A DNA stretch of 64,000 nucleotides from Wyeomyia smithii (GCF_029784165.1 NC_073694.1:49261674-49325673); one strand, 5' to 3'; positions 1-13,243 are shown, counted from the first letter of the stretch. Notes: generated from the letters alone by a model not told the origin. Made by a program: numbers and translations.

Positions 1-330
1 CGAAGTTAGGCCCCTGAATTTAAAAATCTAGTAATTCAACCAGGGAAAACCAGAGAAAAGTGGTCAGGCTTTGAGCGCTTATTTTGCAGTCATCTATAAT
101 CAGGTTTTCGAGGTTTTGGCATCAATCGATCAGAAATTCTTCTACGGTTAAATTTATGTAACAAAAACAAACTATTGTTTGAGATACACTATTGAAAAAT
201 TGATAATTAATATCGATTGTCTAAATCATACCGCGCAGCCAATCACTACCTCTCTTCCCAAGCACAGTCGACACTAACGGATACAATCGATCTGACTTTG
301 TTGCTATTGTTGTTATCACTTTCTGTTTCC

Positions 331-1365
331 GATGTTTATGCTGCTGCTAGCGGAAAAAACCTTGCAAATATGCATCTTTTTGTTGGTGTTAATTTTACGA
401 CAGCGGCCGGCGCCCCATCATTCTGATTCCAAAACCGCGCCAGTGACATGCGGACGCTAGGTGATAGCAGCTGAAAGGAGGAAATACAAAATAGTACCGG
501 TCATCTCGTGCCGGTTTCACCCGTAATGCTGGTGGCTTTAGTAGTAAATGGCTACTGCAAAACACTTAAATGGCTGGAATTCTGGACGGACTAACCAGGA
601 AACTATAATCGGCAACTGGCACCTTTTGGTGCCTCGAAATTTTGTTACAGAAGCGGCAAATTGAATTTTCTGTTTTACCAAATGCTGCTGCTAGCGGAAA
701 AAACCTTGCAAAAATGGATGTTTGAGTTGGTGTTAATATTATGACAGCGGCCGGGGCAGCTTTCAAGAAACATTTGTCTCTACCATTCCATCATCTATGT
801 AGCCCATCCCTCTTTCTATTTATCTGACGAAGCCTTGGTATAAAACGTATCGTTCGAACATTTCACCCCATCAGTTTCATTATTAAACCGTACCGGATAC
901 ATACGGACGCTCGGTGTTAGCAGCTAAAAGGAGGAAAAACAAAATAGTACCGGTCATCTCGTGCCGGTTTGACCCGTGATGCTGGTGGCTACTGCAAAGT
1001 ACTAAAATGGCTGGAATTCTGGACGGAAACCAGTAAACAAGAAATCGGCAACTGGCACCTTTTGGTGCCTCGCAGTTTTATAATAGAAGCGGTTAGTTGA
1101 ATTTTATGTTTTACAATTGCTGTTGCTAGCGGAAAAAAACCTTGCAAAAATGCATGTTTATGTTGATGTTAATTTCACGACAGCGCTAGGTGTTAGCAGC
1201 TGAAAGGAGGAAAGACAAAATAGTACCGGTCATCTCGTGCCGGTTTCACCCGTTATGCTGGTGGCTGTTAGTAATAAATGGCTACTGCAAAATACTAAAA
1301 TGGCTGGAATTCTGGACGAGAATAATCGGTACCTTTTGGAGCCTCGAAATTTTGTTACAGAAGTT
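331..1365. repeat. Composite tandem array, three degenerate copies
   Basis: Three modules recur in order. Module X (contains gctgctagcggaaaaaacc) lies near 340, 684 and 1117. Module Y (contains tagtaccggtcatctcgtgc) lies near 493, 945 and 1219. Module Z (contains ggcaccttttggtgcc) lies near 618, 1054 and, damaged, 1330. The period is irregular, about 275-450 bp, because spacers between modules differ. Module Z carries a perfect 6-bp stem with a TTTT loop at 618-633 and 1054-1069. No coding capacity is convincing; the short ORFs across it are not conserved between copies. It may be a decayed satellite or the inside of a repeated element. Confidence 0.75.
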
Positions 1366-2380
1366 TTGTAAAAGAAGCGTTGCAATTTCCTCTACTATTT
1401 GCTTCAATGGAATATTTTTTTTTTTTAAGAATACGGTAGTCAACGTCATGCGGTCGTGTCTTGAATACCACCCTCCTACTTTTTATTCAAGCAATTGCTG
1501 CACTGTCAGTGTGTGTGAACATATATAAGAACGACATGCTCCCGAGTCACGGCTAGCATTGTAGATGTGTTACTATACGCCTGAAAAATTGTTTTTAACC
1601 CTAGTTGTAACATTCATCGAAACGGTTCTGCAAGCTAATGAAACTCGTTTCAAAGATGAGTTCATATTTTCATATTTATTTTTATCATAAACATATTCTA
1701 CTCTGAACGGAGGTTCTAGTGAACAATATATGTATTAGTGTTTGTGTTCGCAAAGGTAACGTCGCATGGAATACAGGACCGTATACACTATATGCATATA
1801 TTATTTTTCGCTCGATAATTAAATCGATACAAATAAGATCGATTTTTAATAAACTGATCGAATGGTTTGTATATTGATAAGAGTTTTATTTTGTATATAA
1901 ACGCAGCGGCAATTGATTAATCTGTCCATTGTTTTCTTAATCATTGTTTAAGGCAGGTGTTGTAGACTACAAACGAGAGATTGCAAGAGCCGTTTAGCCA
2001 TCTGCAACGTCTGGCTGGAAATTGAAGGATATTTTTTTCTTCAATATTTATTTAATTTATACCATGCAAATTATACTTATATTACGATGCAGGAAGCTGT
2101 CAACAACTATATAATCAAACATTTATTTGTCACGCGCGGGAATAAGATATATATTCATTACCTTTTTTGCAATTCATGATTTCTCTAGCTTTTGGACAAA
2201 TATTGTTGAATATTTTCAATTGTAAGTAATTGTAATTGTTGAAATTTGTAAGAAAACATGACACTAGTTCATGTCAACTATTCGGATTTTGTTTGGTTTG
2301 GCTTTCTGTAAATAAGCTTTATATGGTACTTTGTTAAATATGCATAATTGCATTTCTTTTATTGATTTTTGAGCTTTGAA
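1366..2380. other. AT-rich unassigned DNA
   Basis: The stretch is AT-rich with scattered short runs. I see no ORF with recognisable motifs, no terminal inverted repeats (TIRs) and no RNA gene. It may be old unique DNA or decayed repeat. Confidence 0.4.
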
Positions 2381-2775
2381 CCCGATCAGAAGAGCATAAC
2401 TAAAAAATTACAAAATTCTATCAACGCGAGATACAAATAACATATTTCGATACAATTTTGTATTTTTCCATATAATTTTGATTACAAAATTGAACCTGAA
2501 TGTGTTATAATAACAAAACCTGAAATGAAGTAGTTCTGAAACAAGTATAACTAATTTTTGTTATTATATTGTTCTATATACTATCTTATTTTGTTAGAAA
2601 GCTGATACATAAGTAACAAATTTTGATATGTGTTTGGTACTAGTCGAATCATTTCTGTTATAATTTCTGTTATTTTAACACCTAACGGGATCAAATTGAA
2701 AACACAGCCTGTAAGGTTTTTCCCGTAACAAACTAACAGCTTCTGTTACATTTTTGTTTTTTCTTTCTGATCGGG
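2381..2775. mobile_element. Small TIR element (MITE-like, 395 bp)
   Basis: The left end cccgatcagaag and the reverse complement of the right end (cccgatcagaaa) form about 12 bp of TIR. The interior is AT-rich and non-coding, with repeated words resembling attttgttat and ttctgttata. I could not settle a TSD, so the superfamily is open. The size and structure fit a MITE. Confidence 0.55.
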
Positions 2776-3704
2776 AATGCATGGAACACTGCCAATTTTC
2801 ATACTTAATAGGTGTCTTAGGTTACTCATCATATTAACAGACTCGTCCAAGTGATATATAGAAATTGTTTATTTTACGATACAAAGCACGCTCACGTATG
2901 TGTAACCCCATCAGTATCTTTGCTGTTGCTTTAAACCGGTTTAAAATCGTAAAATTTAACACATTTTTCGAAAATTACACAAACTCTTGCGTGGCCCCAA
3001 CTACATTCTTATTGCTATTGATTTAACTCGGTTTCATAAATGATATGTCTATCGATATTTTTGTGTGTGTGATTTAACATTTATGAGTGGCTCCAACCGT
3101 ATGATATTTTAGTTTAAATCGTCCACATCGTGTAATATAGTATTTTGCATTTCACCAAGATATGTAACACACACGTTCGCGGTCCCAATAGCCTTCTGCA
3201 TAGTCTTTTTGCTTTGAATCGGTCTCAAATCAAAAAATCACTTTTTAAGAATGGACGAACCTCGTTAGTCGATCTATTAAGCATAAAGCCGGATATCCGG
3301 GTGAGCGATTATCTAGAGACTTCGCGTCGATACCTTCCACGAGGTCGTATTTTCTACAGCAAGATACCCGATATAATTTTCGGTATAAGAAGGTTCACTT
3401 TACGAGGAAGTGACAGGAGTGGAGAGACATTAACGTGAATACAACTTCCTTAGCACTGTGTAGTAGGCTGAGATAAATCAACGGGAGATACGTTTCGGTA
3501 GTCGCATAATGACTTCGTAAGGAGATGTTGAAATATTTTAGTCTGTTTTAATTTAGTAAAAGGTCCGGTATTCTCGCGTGATCGTTCGCGGAGGAATAAA
3601 CTTGTAGGCGCGATATTTGTTATTACGAACCCGGTACTTGAACTCAGCGTATCGTTTACCAAAACGGACTCTGCTGCAAACCCAACCATTTTCCCCAACA
3701 TCCC
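2776..3704. other. Unassigned DNA with one small ORF
   Basis: This is AT-rich to about 3140. A 97-codon plus-strand ORF (3145-3438) follows, but it has no motif I recognise and reads in part through low-complexity DNA. No TIR or RNA gene is visible. The right part runs into the dispersed repeat at 3705. Confidence 0.3.
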
Positions 3705-3835
3705 AGTGATTTCTCGTGGAAGTGCAGAGGTGTTCTCGGCTTCCTTTATAGCGAGTATCACGACAACATATTCCCATACACACTCCTTCATTGACCTGCA
3801 TTCGGATGCGGCCGGCGCTGGTATTGCCTAATAGA
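3705..3835 (-). repeat. Dispersed repeat, copy 1 (pair with 34.8 kb)
   Basis: About 125 bp here match 34775-34892 in the same orientation. Shared words include gaagtgcagag, ctcgg and the end around gccgg(c/t)gct. On the minus strand both copies translate to related peptides in one frame: EYVVVILAIKEAENTSALP here and a similar stretch with stops in the other copy. This suggests an ancestral coding sequence. The local open frame runs 3450-3791 (113 codons) but matches no family I know. It is probably a piece of an unidentified transposon. Confidence 0.5.
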
Positions 3836-4409
3836 AAGATTAAGGTCACCAGTTTTTACACATTGAGGATGAATGTTGGTCCCAAGCATTATCCCTTGGT
3901 TCTATATCTAAATACAGCTGATCTGGCAACAACGGAGTAGCAACCGCGGGCGGTCAATCATGCTCATGCTATCCCTGTTTTGTGCTGCCTTTTAGTTGGT
4001 CTAACGCTTGCAGTTTTTTCCTTCTCTGAGTTTTTGGTTTGCGATACAATTTTACGATTATTGGGACACTCTCACTCACAAGGTGATTCAAACCAAAGAT
4101 TTTCGTTCCACGGCTCGATCGGATCGGGAGACGATAATAAATTACCGATCGAAACCGATGAGAGAATCGAGAAAGCGTATGAACAAGCGACGATAAACTC
4201 GCATACAGTTAACAGGCTATAAAGTTTACGGAGTATTCTTTCGGTAGTTTATTTGTCACACAAGTTCTCTTCTCGAGAGACGATACAGAACATCACGTAT
4301 TATGCGTGATCAGAATCCAATAGGATTCTCTCGTGATAATTCTATGATACGATTTTAACCATCCTTGTCTGGAATTGCTACTGAGAATTCGACTGTTGGA
4401 ATTATTTAA
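3836..4409. other. Unassigned DNA
   Basis: An 80-codon plus-strand ORF (3980-4222) starts with a hydrophobic segment but shows no family motif, and another frame is open over the same DNA. Nothing else is recognised. Confidence 0.25.
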
Positions 4410-4644
4410 GCGTTAGGTGTATTTTCGGCAAAGCAGTCTCAAAAATGTTGAACGATTTTTATTTTTTACTGTCTAACGTTTTGTATTTTTTAACCACTTA
4501 AGCATGTAGAACAGAAGCTGATTGGTAATAAACCCCTACAATTTCCCCTGAAGATGTCACTGATCGGTGATGAAACGTCGGACAATGAAAAACAAATGGT
4601 GTTCTACTTTTTTGAGACTCCTCAGTCAAAAATACACCTAACGC
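4410..4644. mobile_element. Short TIR element (235 bp)
   Basis: The ends are an inverted repeat of about 36 bp: left gcgttaggtgtattttcggc..., right (reverse complement) gcgttaggtgtatttttgac..., both running into gtctcaaaaa. The centre holds ctgaagatgtcactgatcgg followed by gatgaaacgtcgg, a small stem-loop. No TSD is evident (flanks attatttaa and tcatatat). It is a MITE or foldback unit of unknown superfamily. Confidence 0.6.
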
Positions 4645-7600
4645 TCATATATCTAGAATATTATATGTGCTACCAGTAAATGCGTGCATCAGTATTATAA
4701 TCTTTATAAGCGAGTTACTATGGAAAGCTGTCACATCCGTCTAATGGCTTGGCTTCGAGCTTATCGGGGCTTTCAAGCCTAGAAGAGATTTTTCATATCC
4801 CATTTAACTTGTTATTTTTTTATAAATTTGCATAACTAACTATGAACATAAATTAATACCAATTCATTTGTCGAAACAAAAAAAAACAACTATGTAATTT
4901 ATATTAATTGAGAAGCACCCTATATTTTTGCACAATGTGATACTGAAGTTTCTGTGCGAAAAACGAATCTTCTGCTTTCAACGAAACAACGGAAAGTTTA
5001 GTCACAGCTCCAAAATTGCATCCAACTCGACAACAATTAACAGTCTCGCTGTTTGGGGCCGACCAAAAGAAATTCACCAGAGTGTGCCAAAATCGACCCA
5101 AAGCTCATCTGTCTAATCGTTTAGTTTCCGTTTCGCATTATCGACCAGTCCGGCCAGACCGAAGCACCGCACGACATTCTGCTTCATCAGCATCACGGAT
5201 CTTAATTTCAGAAAGTTTCGCAGGAAAACAGCGATTTGTTACCGTGCGAAACTTGAGTCTCTCCGTCGATGAAGAGACAGCGAGAGAAAGAGAGACCACC
5301 CGTTTGGAGTCTGGAATCAGGTGGAGACAAGCGGGCAAAAGCAGACAGGCCAGAGCGCTCGAACATCCGATGCAGATTGGGTTTCCAGTTCCGTGAATCG
5401 CATGGATCGATCAACTGTTTCACTGGGTCAGTTCTTCCCATTAGCAGAGCGGCCGTTTAGAGGTCGGAAATTGGATATCTTTTTATTTTGTTCAAACCTA
5501 ACAACCTTCGAGGACGTTACATAGGCGCCAAAGCGAAATACGATAAAGAAATACGATCACAATTCACTAATCTCCTGTTCTTTTGGAGCTCCACGTCCCA
5601 CAGTGGTGACTTCCATGTTCCGGTCCGGTGACAACGGTAAATTCAATGCCCTCATCTGGGAAGCTCTAACGTTAATTCGAATTTACATTCGATTGTTTGC
5701 CTCGGCCAACTCGAGTAGTTGACTGGCTGCCCTTAACCCCCCTGTTTCCGTGTCGAGTGAGTAAAATTGCATTGTTGGCCAAGCCAAGCAGCTGAAGTGA
5801 ACCGCAAGCCCCGGAGTACCACTTCACTACGCCCCAAACATAACAAACCAATGGCTGGAGATATGTATGCCTGGTGCCGATGCTACTCCTGCTGCAATCA
5901 AATAGCCGAAAGGTTGATTGGACGAAATGAATTTCGACCCACAAAGTCCATTACTCTACACTCTGGTGCGGTCAAAAGAGCAGTGCGGTGCGTTTGGTGT
6001 GTGTAGGTAAAATGTATACAAGTTTCTGTAAAATGCAAAAAAAAGTTATTTTTGGATTATTGAAGAAAAAAAAATTTTTTTTTTCTCGAAACAGTTTTTT
6101 TTTCGGAAAACAGCATTTAACACACCAACGTCCCCATTTGCATTCTGCTGTTAGCATTGGCTAGTGCGCTCAGCCGAGGTCTCCGAACAATTTTAATTTT
6201 AATTCATCCTCGTTTATTGCATTCCGTTCGGGGTTGTGTGCCGTCTACATCCCAAGTGCCAGTGGCAGGTCGGTTGATGGCTTGCAATATCTGATAGCAT
6301 CCGGAAGGTATTTCGTACCAGTTGAAATGCGTAAACGCATATGTGCGCAAGCAGTGGCCATTCGTTCGGACAGACCCACTAGTAGTTGAGCAAAACGGGA
6401 TGATACAGGAAGACAAACTAGGCATCTCAATGTTGAATACCATCCCCTTATTAGGATCAGTCATGAGCTCTCGATAAGTATGATGCTGTCAGATAGCCAA
6501 TGATTTGAATTAAGATCTAAAATTATGATTAACTTCAGTTCAGATTGTTCGGGTTCAGATAAAGGAGCATACACTGTGTTGATGCGAACAAACACACTGC
6601 CAAAAAAATCATCACATTATTATTAGGAAAAGCGATATTTATTCAAAAACATGCTACTTCAGGGCAACTTTTGGAAACTTTTCTGTTTTCGGGTAGAAAA
6701 GTAAAAAGTAAATCACAGCATTACGTAACAAGAAATCACTGGAAAGGCCATAATTTCATCCCAAAGAGCGGTCATTTTAATTAAAATGCTACTTTTACGG
6801 CACGCTGGATTCGAGTTTTTTTTTATGAGAAACTATTTGTTCAGGACCGACCACACAATGCATAAAATGATCGATTGTGGGCAGCTACAAAAAACAATAT
6901 TTCGGAGTCCCAAAAGAATGCTCCTCGTATCCAGAGTGCAGCATCAGTGATAATTTGTGGGGCAGTTTGCGAGCGAGGTAATCTTTTACTGATAACTTGA
7001 AATCCATCATTTACGAGAACTATCCGCTGTCCGCACATGCTTCACCTTGTTTCTTTGGTATTCAAAAGTACAGAAGTAGACGAAGGAAACGAGAGTACTC
7101 AGCCTTGGAAAGCCATTTGTAATTAATTACAAAAAATGGTGACTATTTCCTAGAACGTTTCCAAAAACATAAGAAATCACATTGAAACCGCATTAAATTA
7201 CCATCATTTATCCAATGTGCGCGATCCAAATCACAAACAAAAACACGTATGATCAGCTGACTGGATGACCCATCAAACGGATGCAGTGTTGCTAGTTTTA
7301 ATGTATTGCGCCTATAATTAATTTTACATTCATTTAAGTAGCTTCACATCTCAGCAACCAACAACTGATAATGTGTGTGTGTGCGTGACTATGGCCTTTT
7401 CTGGATTTTAAGTGCATGACCATGTCAAATCGCAGAAGCATCGTTCTAATTCAAACATCCTACGCTATGATGTTTTTTGTTTGCCTATAGAGCTTCGCTC
7501 TTGAGCACTTTCAGTGCATTCCACGAGATAGCATAAACGAACGTGTTATTACGTTGATTTATTGAATTAATTTTAAGCTTCTACCTCATCATCTATCAAA

Positions 7601-10217
7601 CATATACGATAGTATGGTCATACACACTGTGAGTTCCTATTTTTTTCTAAAATTAGGTAGAATTCAATATGAGTGACTTCTTACTCAAAATATAGCATAA
7701 ATAATCAAACACATTATTTGATTTATTGCAACATTCATAACATTTTAAATATGTTGACATTTTGAGTTATTTATGATAGTTCAACATTACGAACAGTGTA
7801 CGAACGTTTCCAGCCCAATGGCTCCACACAGAAGCCATATTCTAGCGGAAGCCCTCGAAACGTTCGAGTGAAATAGAAACTGAAATATAGTCACGTTTCG
7901 TTGTTGTTTTGTTAACATTAGCAGCAAGTTTGGACCGGCTAGGTTCAACTCGAAAGTTTAGAAAGTGGCTTGAAAAAATACGTTAATTTACCACAAGCCA
8001 CGCGTCCGATCGTTCGAACAAATTTGTTCAACAAATTGTTCACCCTTGTTGGTTTAAGGTTTTCTTAACTTTGATTGCATAGGCAGGCTCATGAGCTTGA
8101 GAACACTACTAAATGCGTTACCCTTTGAACTTTGAACGTAAGCCTAAACTTTTCAAACAAAAAAAACGCAGTTACGCCGCTGAATGATCCTTCTCGCTGA
8201 TCAAAGATCGTGACAAGATCTTTCGCGTGCTCAACGGTCGTTTGATCTGCGAGTTAGAACGCACTCGCTGTGAGCAATTAGCGGTGACACGAGCATTATC
8301 GATTCGGCGCAGCGCACGATTTCGCCATCGTCAGTGTGGAATAATTTACGAGCCACGATATCGCACCGCCAGCACCCGAGTAATTAATGTGTTTCCCAAG
8401 CATTCCATCAACAGCGCAAAATCAAGGATGACAAGTGAAAAAATGATTCGAAATAACAACTGAGTAAGGGTGCCCTTATACAAACGAACAGATATCATGC
8501 AAATTTCTATTCCTGTCAACGTCGTCGCAAACGCGGGGTTTTTATACATGGAAAGGATATAAATCTTTTTGCGCTGTTTGGGAATTGTTTGCGGCGATCG
8601 AAGATTGTGACTGGACGACGGAATTTGAGACTGACACCCGTCAGCTATTGTAACTGATAGGCGATAATGGTAATTGATTCTTTCAATCCACAGTTAATAG
8701 TATGTAAAAAAATGGACAATAAATCACATATGCTTTGTCTGTACAGAGTGAAAAAGTGAATATGTGATTTGGACAATTATTGTGTGCATATTGGCCGTCA
8801 TTTATTGTAATTTTTAACTGTTTTACATTCGGTTTCTCAGTTATTCTGAATTCTAAACTAGGTCCGTAGTAGTTCGAAAAGTTCAGTCTGTATGAAATTT
8901 TGAGATATCTAGGGCCTATGGCAAATTGTGGTATGATTATTGGGTTTGGGAGGGTATTGCTTCCCACTAGTTTAATGCATTAAAAAACATACCGGAGATT
9001 GCGGATTAGAGTTCCGCTTGGATAAGGTACATTTTCCAAGTCTATTTCTCATATTTTTCCAGTTCGCTTATTTTCTGCTTTCTTTTACTACTCTGTCTGT
9101 TTTATAGAAATCGTAACATCTCAACAGTTTTCAAGAGATACCATATCATGCCATAACAACTTCATTAGACATATTATTAGTTTGTAAACAGGTCCCATTC
9201 AAAACTGTGTCTTGCTTTTCACATCATGATGACGGATCTGCGTTTTAAGATTTACATTAAACGTCGGCAATTATCACTATTTTTTCGACAGTGTTTATTT
9301 CATCCATAAGGCTGGCTTCGTTGAGTTAGTCGTTCGTTTCATTTCGATTCGCCTCAATTTCATGTATTCTGTAAACTACCTTATGTTATTCTACGTCAAG
9401 CGGTCTTGGCTTTGCATACAATCCTTTTGATTTTTTTTTTGAGAGAAAACACGGCAAAAAGTACATTTACCGTCCAAAGGAGTGCCTTGGTACTTACAAA
9501 TCAAAATTCTTATAACTTTGCAGTTTTTCTCCTATTTCGATAGTTTAGTACTAAAAGATCAAAAAAGTTATCTATTTCAAAATAAGCGTTAGTGGTGTCT
9601 CGTAAGAATTTTCTAATTCCCGAAAATCCGGTTGTGCGAATGTGCGTATCGTTGAAAAAAAGCGGGGATATAAAGTTCAAAATTTCTGCCTCACAGTGGT
9701 GAATTGGGCTGTAGCTATTTTATCAAACGGAAGAAAATTTGCAAATTTTAAAGAGTTTGCAAACTTAAATGAGCAGGTTTACATAGTTTAATTGAATTTC
9801 GAGGGACCAACTTTTTACGCATGTTCAGCCATTTTTACTCTAACTGACTAAGAGCTTCGCAAATTTACTTCCTATTCATAACGAGCTCGTATTCAAGAAC
9901 TCAGTCTAAAAAATATTCTCCTTCATTGACTAATAATAGAAGATGACTGATGAAAAAAATGCGGAGGTAGTAGTTCATGAAATCATCGATGTCAAAAAAA
10001 TTTTTTTGGATTTCAAATGTGCATGAAACGTCGAGACCTGGTGTACTTAATCTGTAATTGTTTTTTTTTTTTTTAAATCAGCTTTCTGGCATTTACATTT
10101 AAATTTCTGAGCTGGGGCCAATGGAACATATAGGAAAAAAATTACCTTCGAATTTCGTTTAGCGGTATAGCTGATGACTTTATCCGAGAAAACGAAACAT
10201 TTGAGCCCTATCGCTAA
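4645..10217. other. Long unassigned stretch
   Basis: No TE or host gene is recognisable over 5.6 kb. Overlapping small ORFs in several frames at 4.9-6.0 kb sit in less AT-rich DNA, which could be an unspliced promoter or 5' region, but nothing supports a product. A short stretch at 6.84-7.04 kb hints at a decayed transposase without a decisive motif. An inverted repeat cgaacgtttc/gaaacgttcg lies at 7801-7866. The remainder is AT-rich. Confidence 0.35.
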
Positions 10218-11229
10218 GGGACCATACTTAAATGACGTAGCATTTATGGGGGGAGGGGGGATATCATCATTTTGCGACAAGTTGTGACAAGGGGGATGGG
10301 AGGGGGTTGTAGTAAAATCGACGTATCATTTCTTTCAAAGACTGATTTTTTTGCAGAAAAAATATATTCTAAAAATACACTAAAACATTGCACAAAGTAT
10401 TGCAGCGAGATCTGTCGAAAGTTTTTTAGCTGTGGCATTCTGAAATCTTCTTAAATTTCTGTTACATAAACAATCACTTGGATTTCCAAACACACAATCT
10501 GTTCTGAATACAAAAATCGTTGCTTTTTTGTGGCTTTTAGTAGTGAAAATTACAAGATACTCGTTTCATTTCCGGTTTATTTTCGGGTTTTTTTCTGCAG
10601 ACATAGATCATACTAAGTTGTTTAAACACCTTTACTCCTTGTACCAAAACACAAGCCCTTCGAAGCAGAAGATGCAGTCACGAGTCTATAAGTTGTAAAC
10701 AAATTGAATTAAACGCGTTTTTTTTCCAAGTATTTTTTGTATGTATGCTGCTACAGTCAGGTTTTTATTACGTACCTCGTAAAAAAACCGCGTTAATTCG
10801 AAAATCCGCGTAAAAAAACGCGCTAATTTAAAAATCCGCGTAAAAAACCACGTTATTCAAATATCCGCGTAAAGTGAACCAGCAAGAAGGGCTTAGAAAA
10901 AACCCGGGACGCTCTAGAACCAGTATTAAAAATTGTCCTCTTTGACGGTCATTCCGGATATTTCGGAGGGTGGTGGGTATTTTTTGGAGTCCGCGTTTAA
11001 AAATCCGCGTGAAGAAAACCTCGTAAAAAAATTTCGCGTAGAAAAACCGCGTAAAAAACCTGACTGCACGTATTTCTGTACGTTTTTTCAGAAGCGGAGA
11101 GGGGGGAGGGGTTATTCGAATGCTACGTTTTTTTCAGGGGGGGTTTAGGTTTTGTGACCAAATACTACGAGGTGGGAGGGGAGGCTTTAAAATCATGAAA
11201 AAAATGCTACGTCATTTAAGTATGTTCCC
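10218..11229. mobile_element. TIR element with TAA target duplication (Harbinger-like?)
   Basis: The left end gggaccatacttaaatgacg matches the reverse complement of the right end (gggaacatacttaaatgacg), and the TIR extends through tagcattt. TAA directly flanks both ends (10215-10217, 11230-11232). A 3-bp TAA duplication is typical of PIF/Harbinger, so this is probably a non-autonomous member. The subterminal regions are G-rich. A second element (10754-11066) sits inside. No transposase is seen. Confidence 0.65.
10754..11066. mobile_element. CGCG-rich short TIR element
   Basis: The ends are cagtcaggttttt on the left and its inverse aaaaaacctgactg on the right. The interior repeats the word tccgcgtaaaaaa with variants. 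A relative without clear ends lies at 38117-38312. It is nested in the TAA-flanked element. No TSD was settled. Confidence 0.5.
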
Positions 11230-11232
11230 TAA

Positions 11233-11964
11233 AAGAAATTCGAAAAATCGATTTTCATCGGCACCCTAATACACAGATCACTGCTATTGATTAGCGAAAC
11301 TGTGTATCTTCCTTTTAATTTCTTCAAAAGTTCAAATGTCTTGAGTGTGCGACCAGTTTCACGGATTATAAGAAAGTCTTTGTAGACGTATAAAAGAAAA
11401 AAGAAGCAGATCGAAGGAAAATTAAACTAGAACCGGTTCCAGCCAAGTTATGTATGATGATGAACTTCTTGGAACACTACAGTGGAACCCATAGTAGCTT
11501 CTTTCCACGAATCGTTTCGACCGATTCGATGTTCATTAAACAAATTATCAAACCAATCAAGAGAAGCAATGCAAGGTCGAGTGGTGGAATACATGACACT
11601 TATTTTGTTATTAGGCGTGCAATATTGAACTGGTGCGGCTGCCCCGGCTGGGCATTTCACATACAGTTTTCCTAATAGTGTAAACATCTGGAAGACAACT
11701 TGAAAACAAGTGCCATTCATGTAATAGTTATTGTTCGCTTAACCCTTGCTATTTAAAAACATCTCCAAAACCAGGAAAAACCGAGCTTGTTTTCGAAATG
11801 TGGTTGAATCATTGATTAAAAACAACTTCTCGCAAATGATGTATTTTAAGTTGTTTTCTGTGCAGTTTTGATAACATCATAAACACAAGTTACAGACGAG
11901 CAGCGGCAGTTTATATTCAATAATCTATATAATACAATTATGCTATGAAAGAACATCTCGAGAA
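11233..11964. other. Unassigned DNA before the Helitron
   Basis: It contains a 90-codon minus-strand ORF (11448-11720) and an overlapping 73-codon plus-strand ORF (11454-11675). Neither has motifs I recognise. There are no TIRs. Confidence 0.25.
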
Positions 11965-12729
11965 TCTTCTAATTATAAAAAATCAATTTCTGTTCGTGTG
12001 TGATGGTTTACTTCGGGAACGGCTTGACGGATTTGCATGATTTTAGTTTTGTTTGGTTTGTATGGTTCTGTAGCAGGTCACTATGCCATAAAAATAAAGA
12101 AAATTAACCGAAAAAGATCAAAAATCCAAAAAAATCATCTTCCGTATATTCCCGCTTCTTACTGCAAGAACAACGCCATCAGATTACTATGATTCCAATA
12201 GCCAACAAATTCCAACCGTGCAATAGCCAACAAATTCATACTGTTGTAGCGTCGTTGTCTTGGCAGTTGTTTACTAACCCAAACTTTTGAACGCAGTACA
12301 AAAAAAGTTCCTTTATTTCCGGTGTCTTTCAAAGGCCAAATATTAAAACTTCAGCGTGAAAGTTCTATTACGCTGGTTCCTTTTTACGTGTTTGAGCGTT
12401 GGTTGATAGATAGTGCATCAAAAGGTTCAAAATAAATATTAAACAAGCCAAATGAGTGGAAAATAATAATGCTATCGATTCCAGTTAAATTTGCTATACA
12501 ATGCCACCAATTAGACGAAGAAATATAGGTCGTCGAAGCCCGAACCTCAGCAAATTGTCGAGCGAATCAAAGCGAAAATCAGCGCCATGGACAAAATGAG
12601 TTGAATCGACAGATAATGTCACAAGTACGGATGATACAGACGGAAGAAGAGCGAGAAACACAAAATAAAAATGATAGAATACGAAAGAAACGTAATAGGA
12701 AAATAGCCCAAAGATCAGGACACAATTGA

Positions 12730-13243
12730 GTACAACAAATCCACATCAATCGACTACACAGACCAGTCAACGTTCCGCGAAATCTTCAGCGTGCTGCATT
12801 CTACTACGATCCATCGGTTGATTATAGTGCAGATAGATCTGTCACTATTGGATCAATGAGCGTTGGTTGTCCTCATTGCAGAGCATTGAAGTTTACTAGC
12901 GAAACGCCAGGGTTGTGTTGTACAAGTGGAAAAGTAAAATTAATGGCACTGAACCCTCCACCAGAGCCTTTGAGCTCATTGTTATCTGGAACAGGAAGGG
13001 ATTCCCCCGTCATCCCAAGATCAACAGCTGCCGACGACATTAACGCGTGTTTGAAATCTTCTATTTTGTGGCGGAACGTAAAGACACTCAAACTAACTTT
13101 GAACATGCCTGTTCAATTACAAAACGATCAAACCGCAGGTACATTTTCGAAGAAATTGTTGGACATTGGGAATGGAGAAATGCCAGTTGATATTGTGACG
13201 AGACACATTACGTTGCCCGAAGATTTTTGCAACTTTACCATAA
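12730..13243 (+). pseudogene. Helitron protein: N-terminal part fused to helicase remnant
   Basis: The frame is open from about 12730. It first gives the Helitron N-terminal cysteine-rich segment (CPHCRALKF, then PGLCC, then PPPEPLSSLL). Near 13000 it passes directly into PVIPRSTAADDINACLKSS, which in intact proteins follows the GDFRQ motif of the Pif1-like helicase. Everything between, including the HUH Rep domain and helicase motifs I-III, has been lost by a deletion that kept the frame. The piece ends inside PEDFCNFT where the 13244 element was inserted; the apparent ORF continues a further 28 codons into that insert. In life such proteins process and unwind DNA for rolling-circle transposition. 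Confidence 0.85.

Noticed and set aside
4550..4590. Hammerhead ribozyme candidate (ctgaagatg...gatgaaacgtcgg)
   Set aside because: CTGAAGA and GAAA are present with a TCAC/GTGA stem, but the stem II closing pair is wrong and no partner strand for stems I and III lies nearby.
4900..6010. Host gene exon or retrotransposon 5' region
   Set aside because: Several overlapping ORFs and a cacagtggtgacttcc word suggested a gag leader, but no LTR, primer site or protein motif supports it.
6840..7040. Tc1-type transposase fragment
   Set aside because: Translation only loosely resembles such proteins and carries no catalytic motif or TIR.
7801..7866. Pre-miRNA-like hairpin (cgaacgtttc...gaaacgttcg)
   Set aside because: A 10-bp outer stem is exact, but a large asymmetric internal loop separates it from a weak inner stem.
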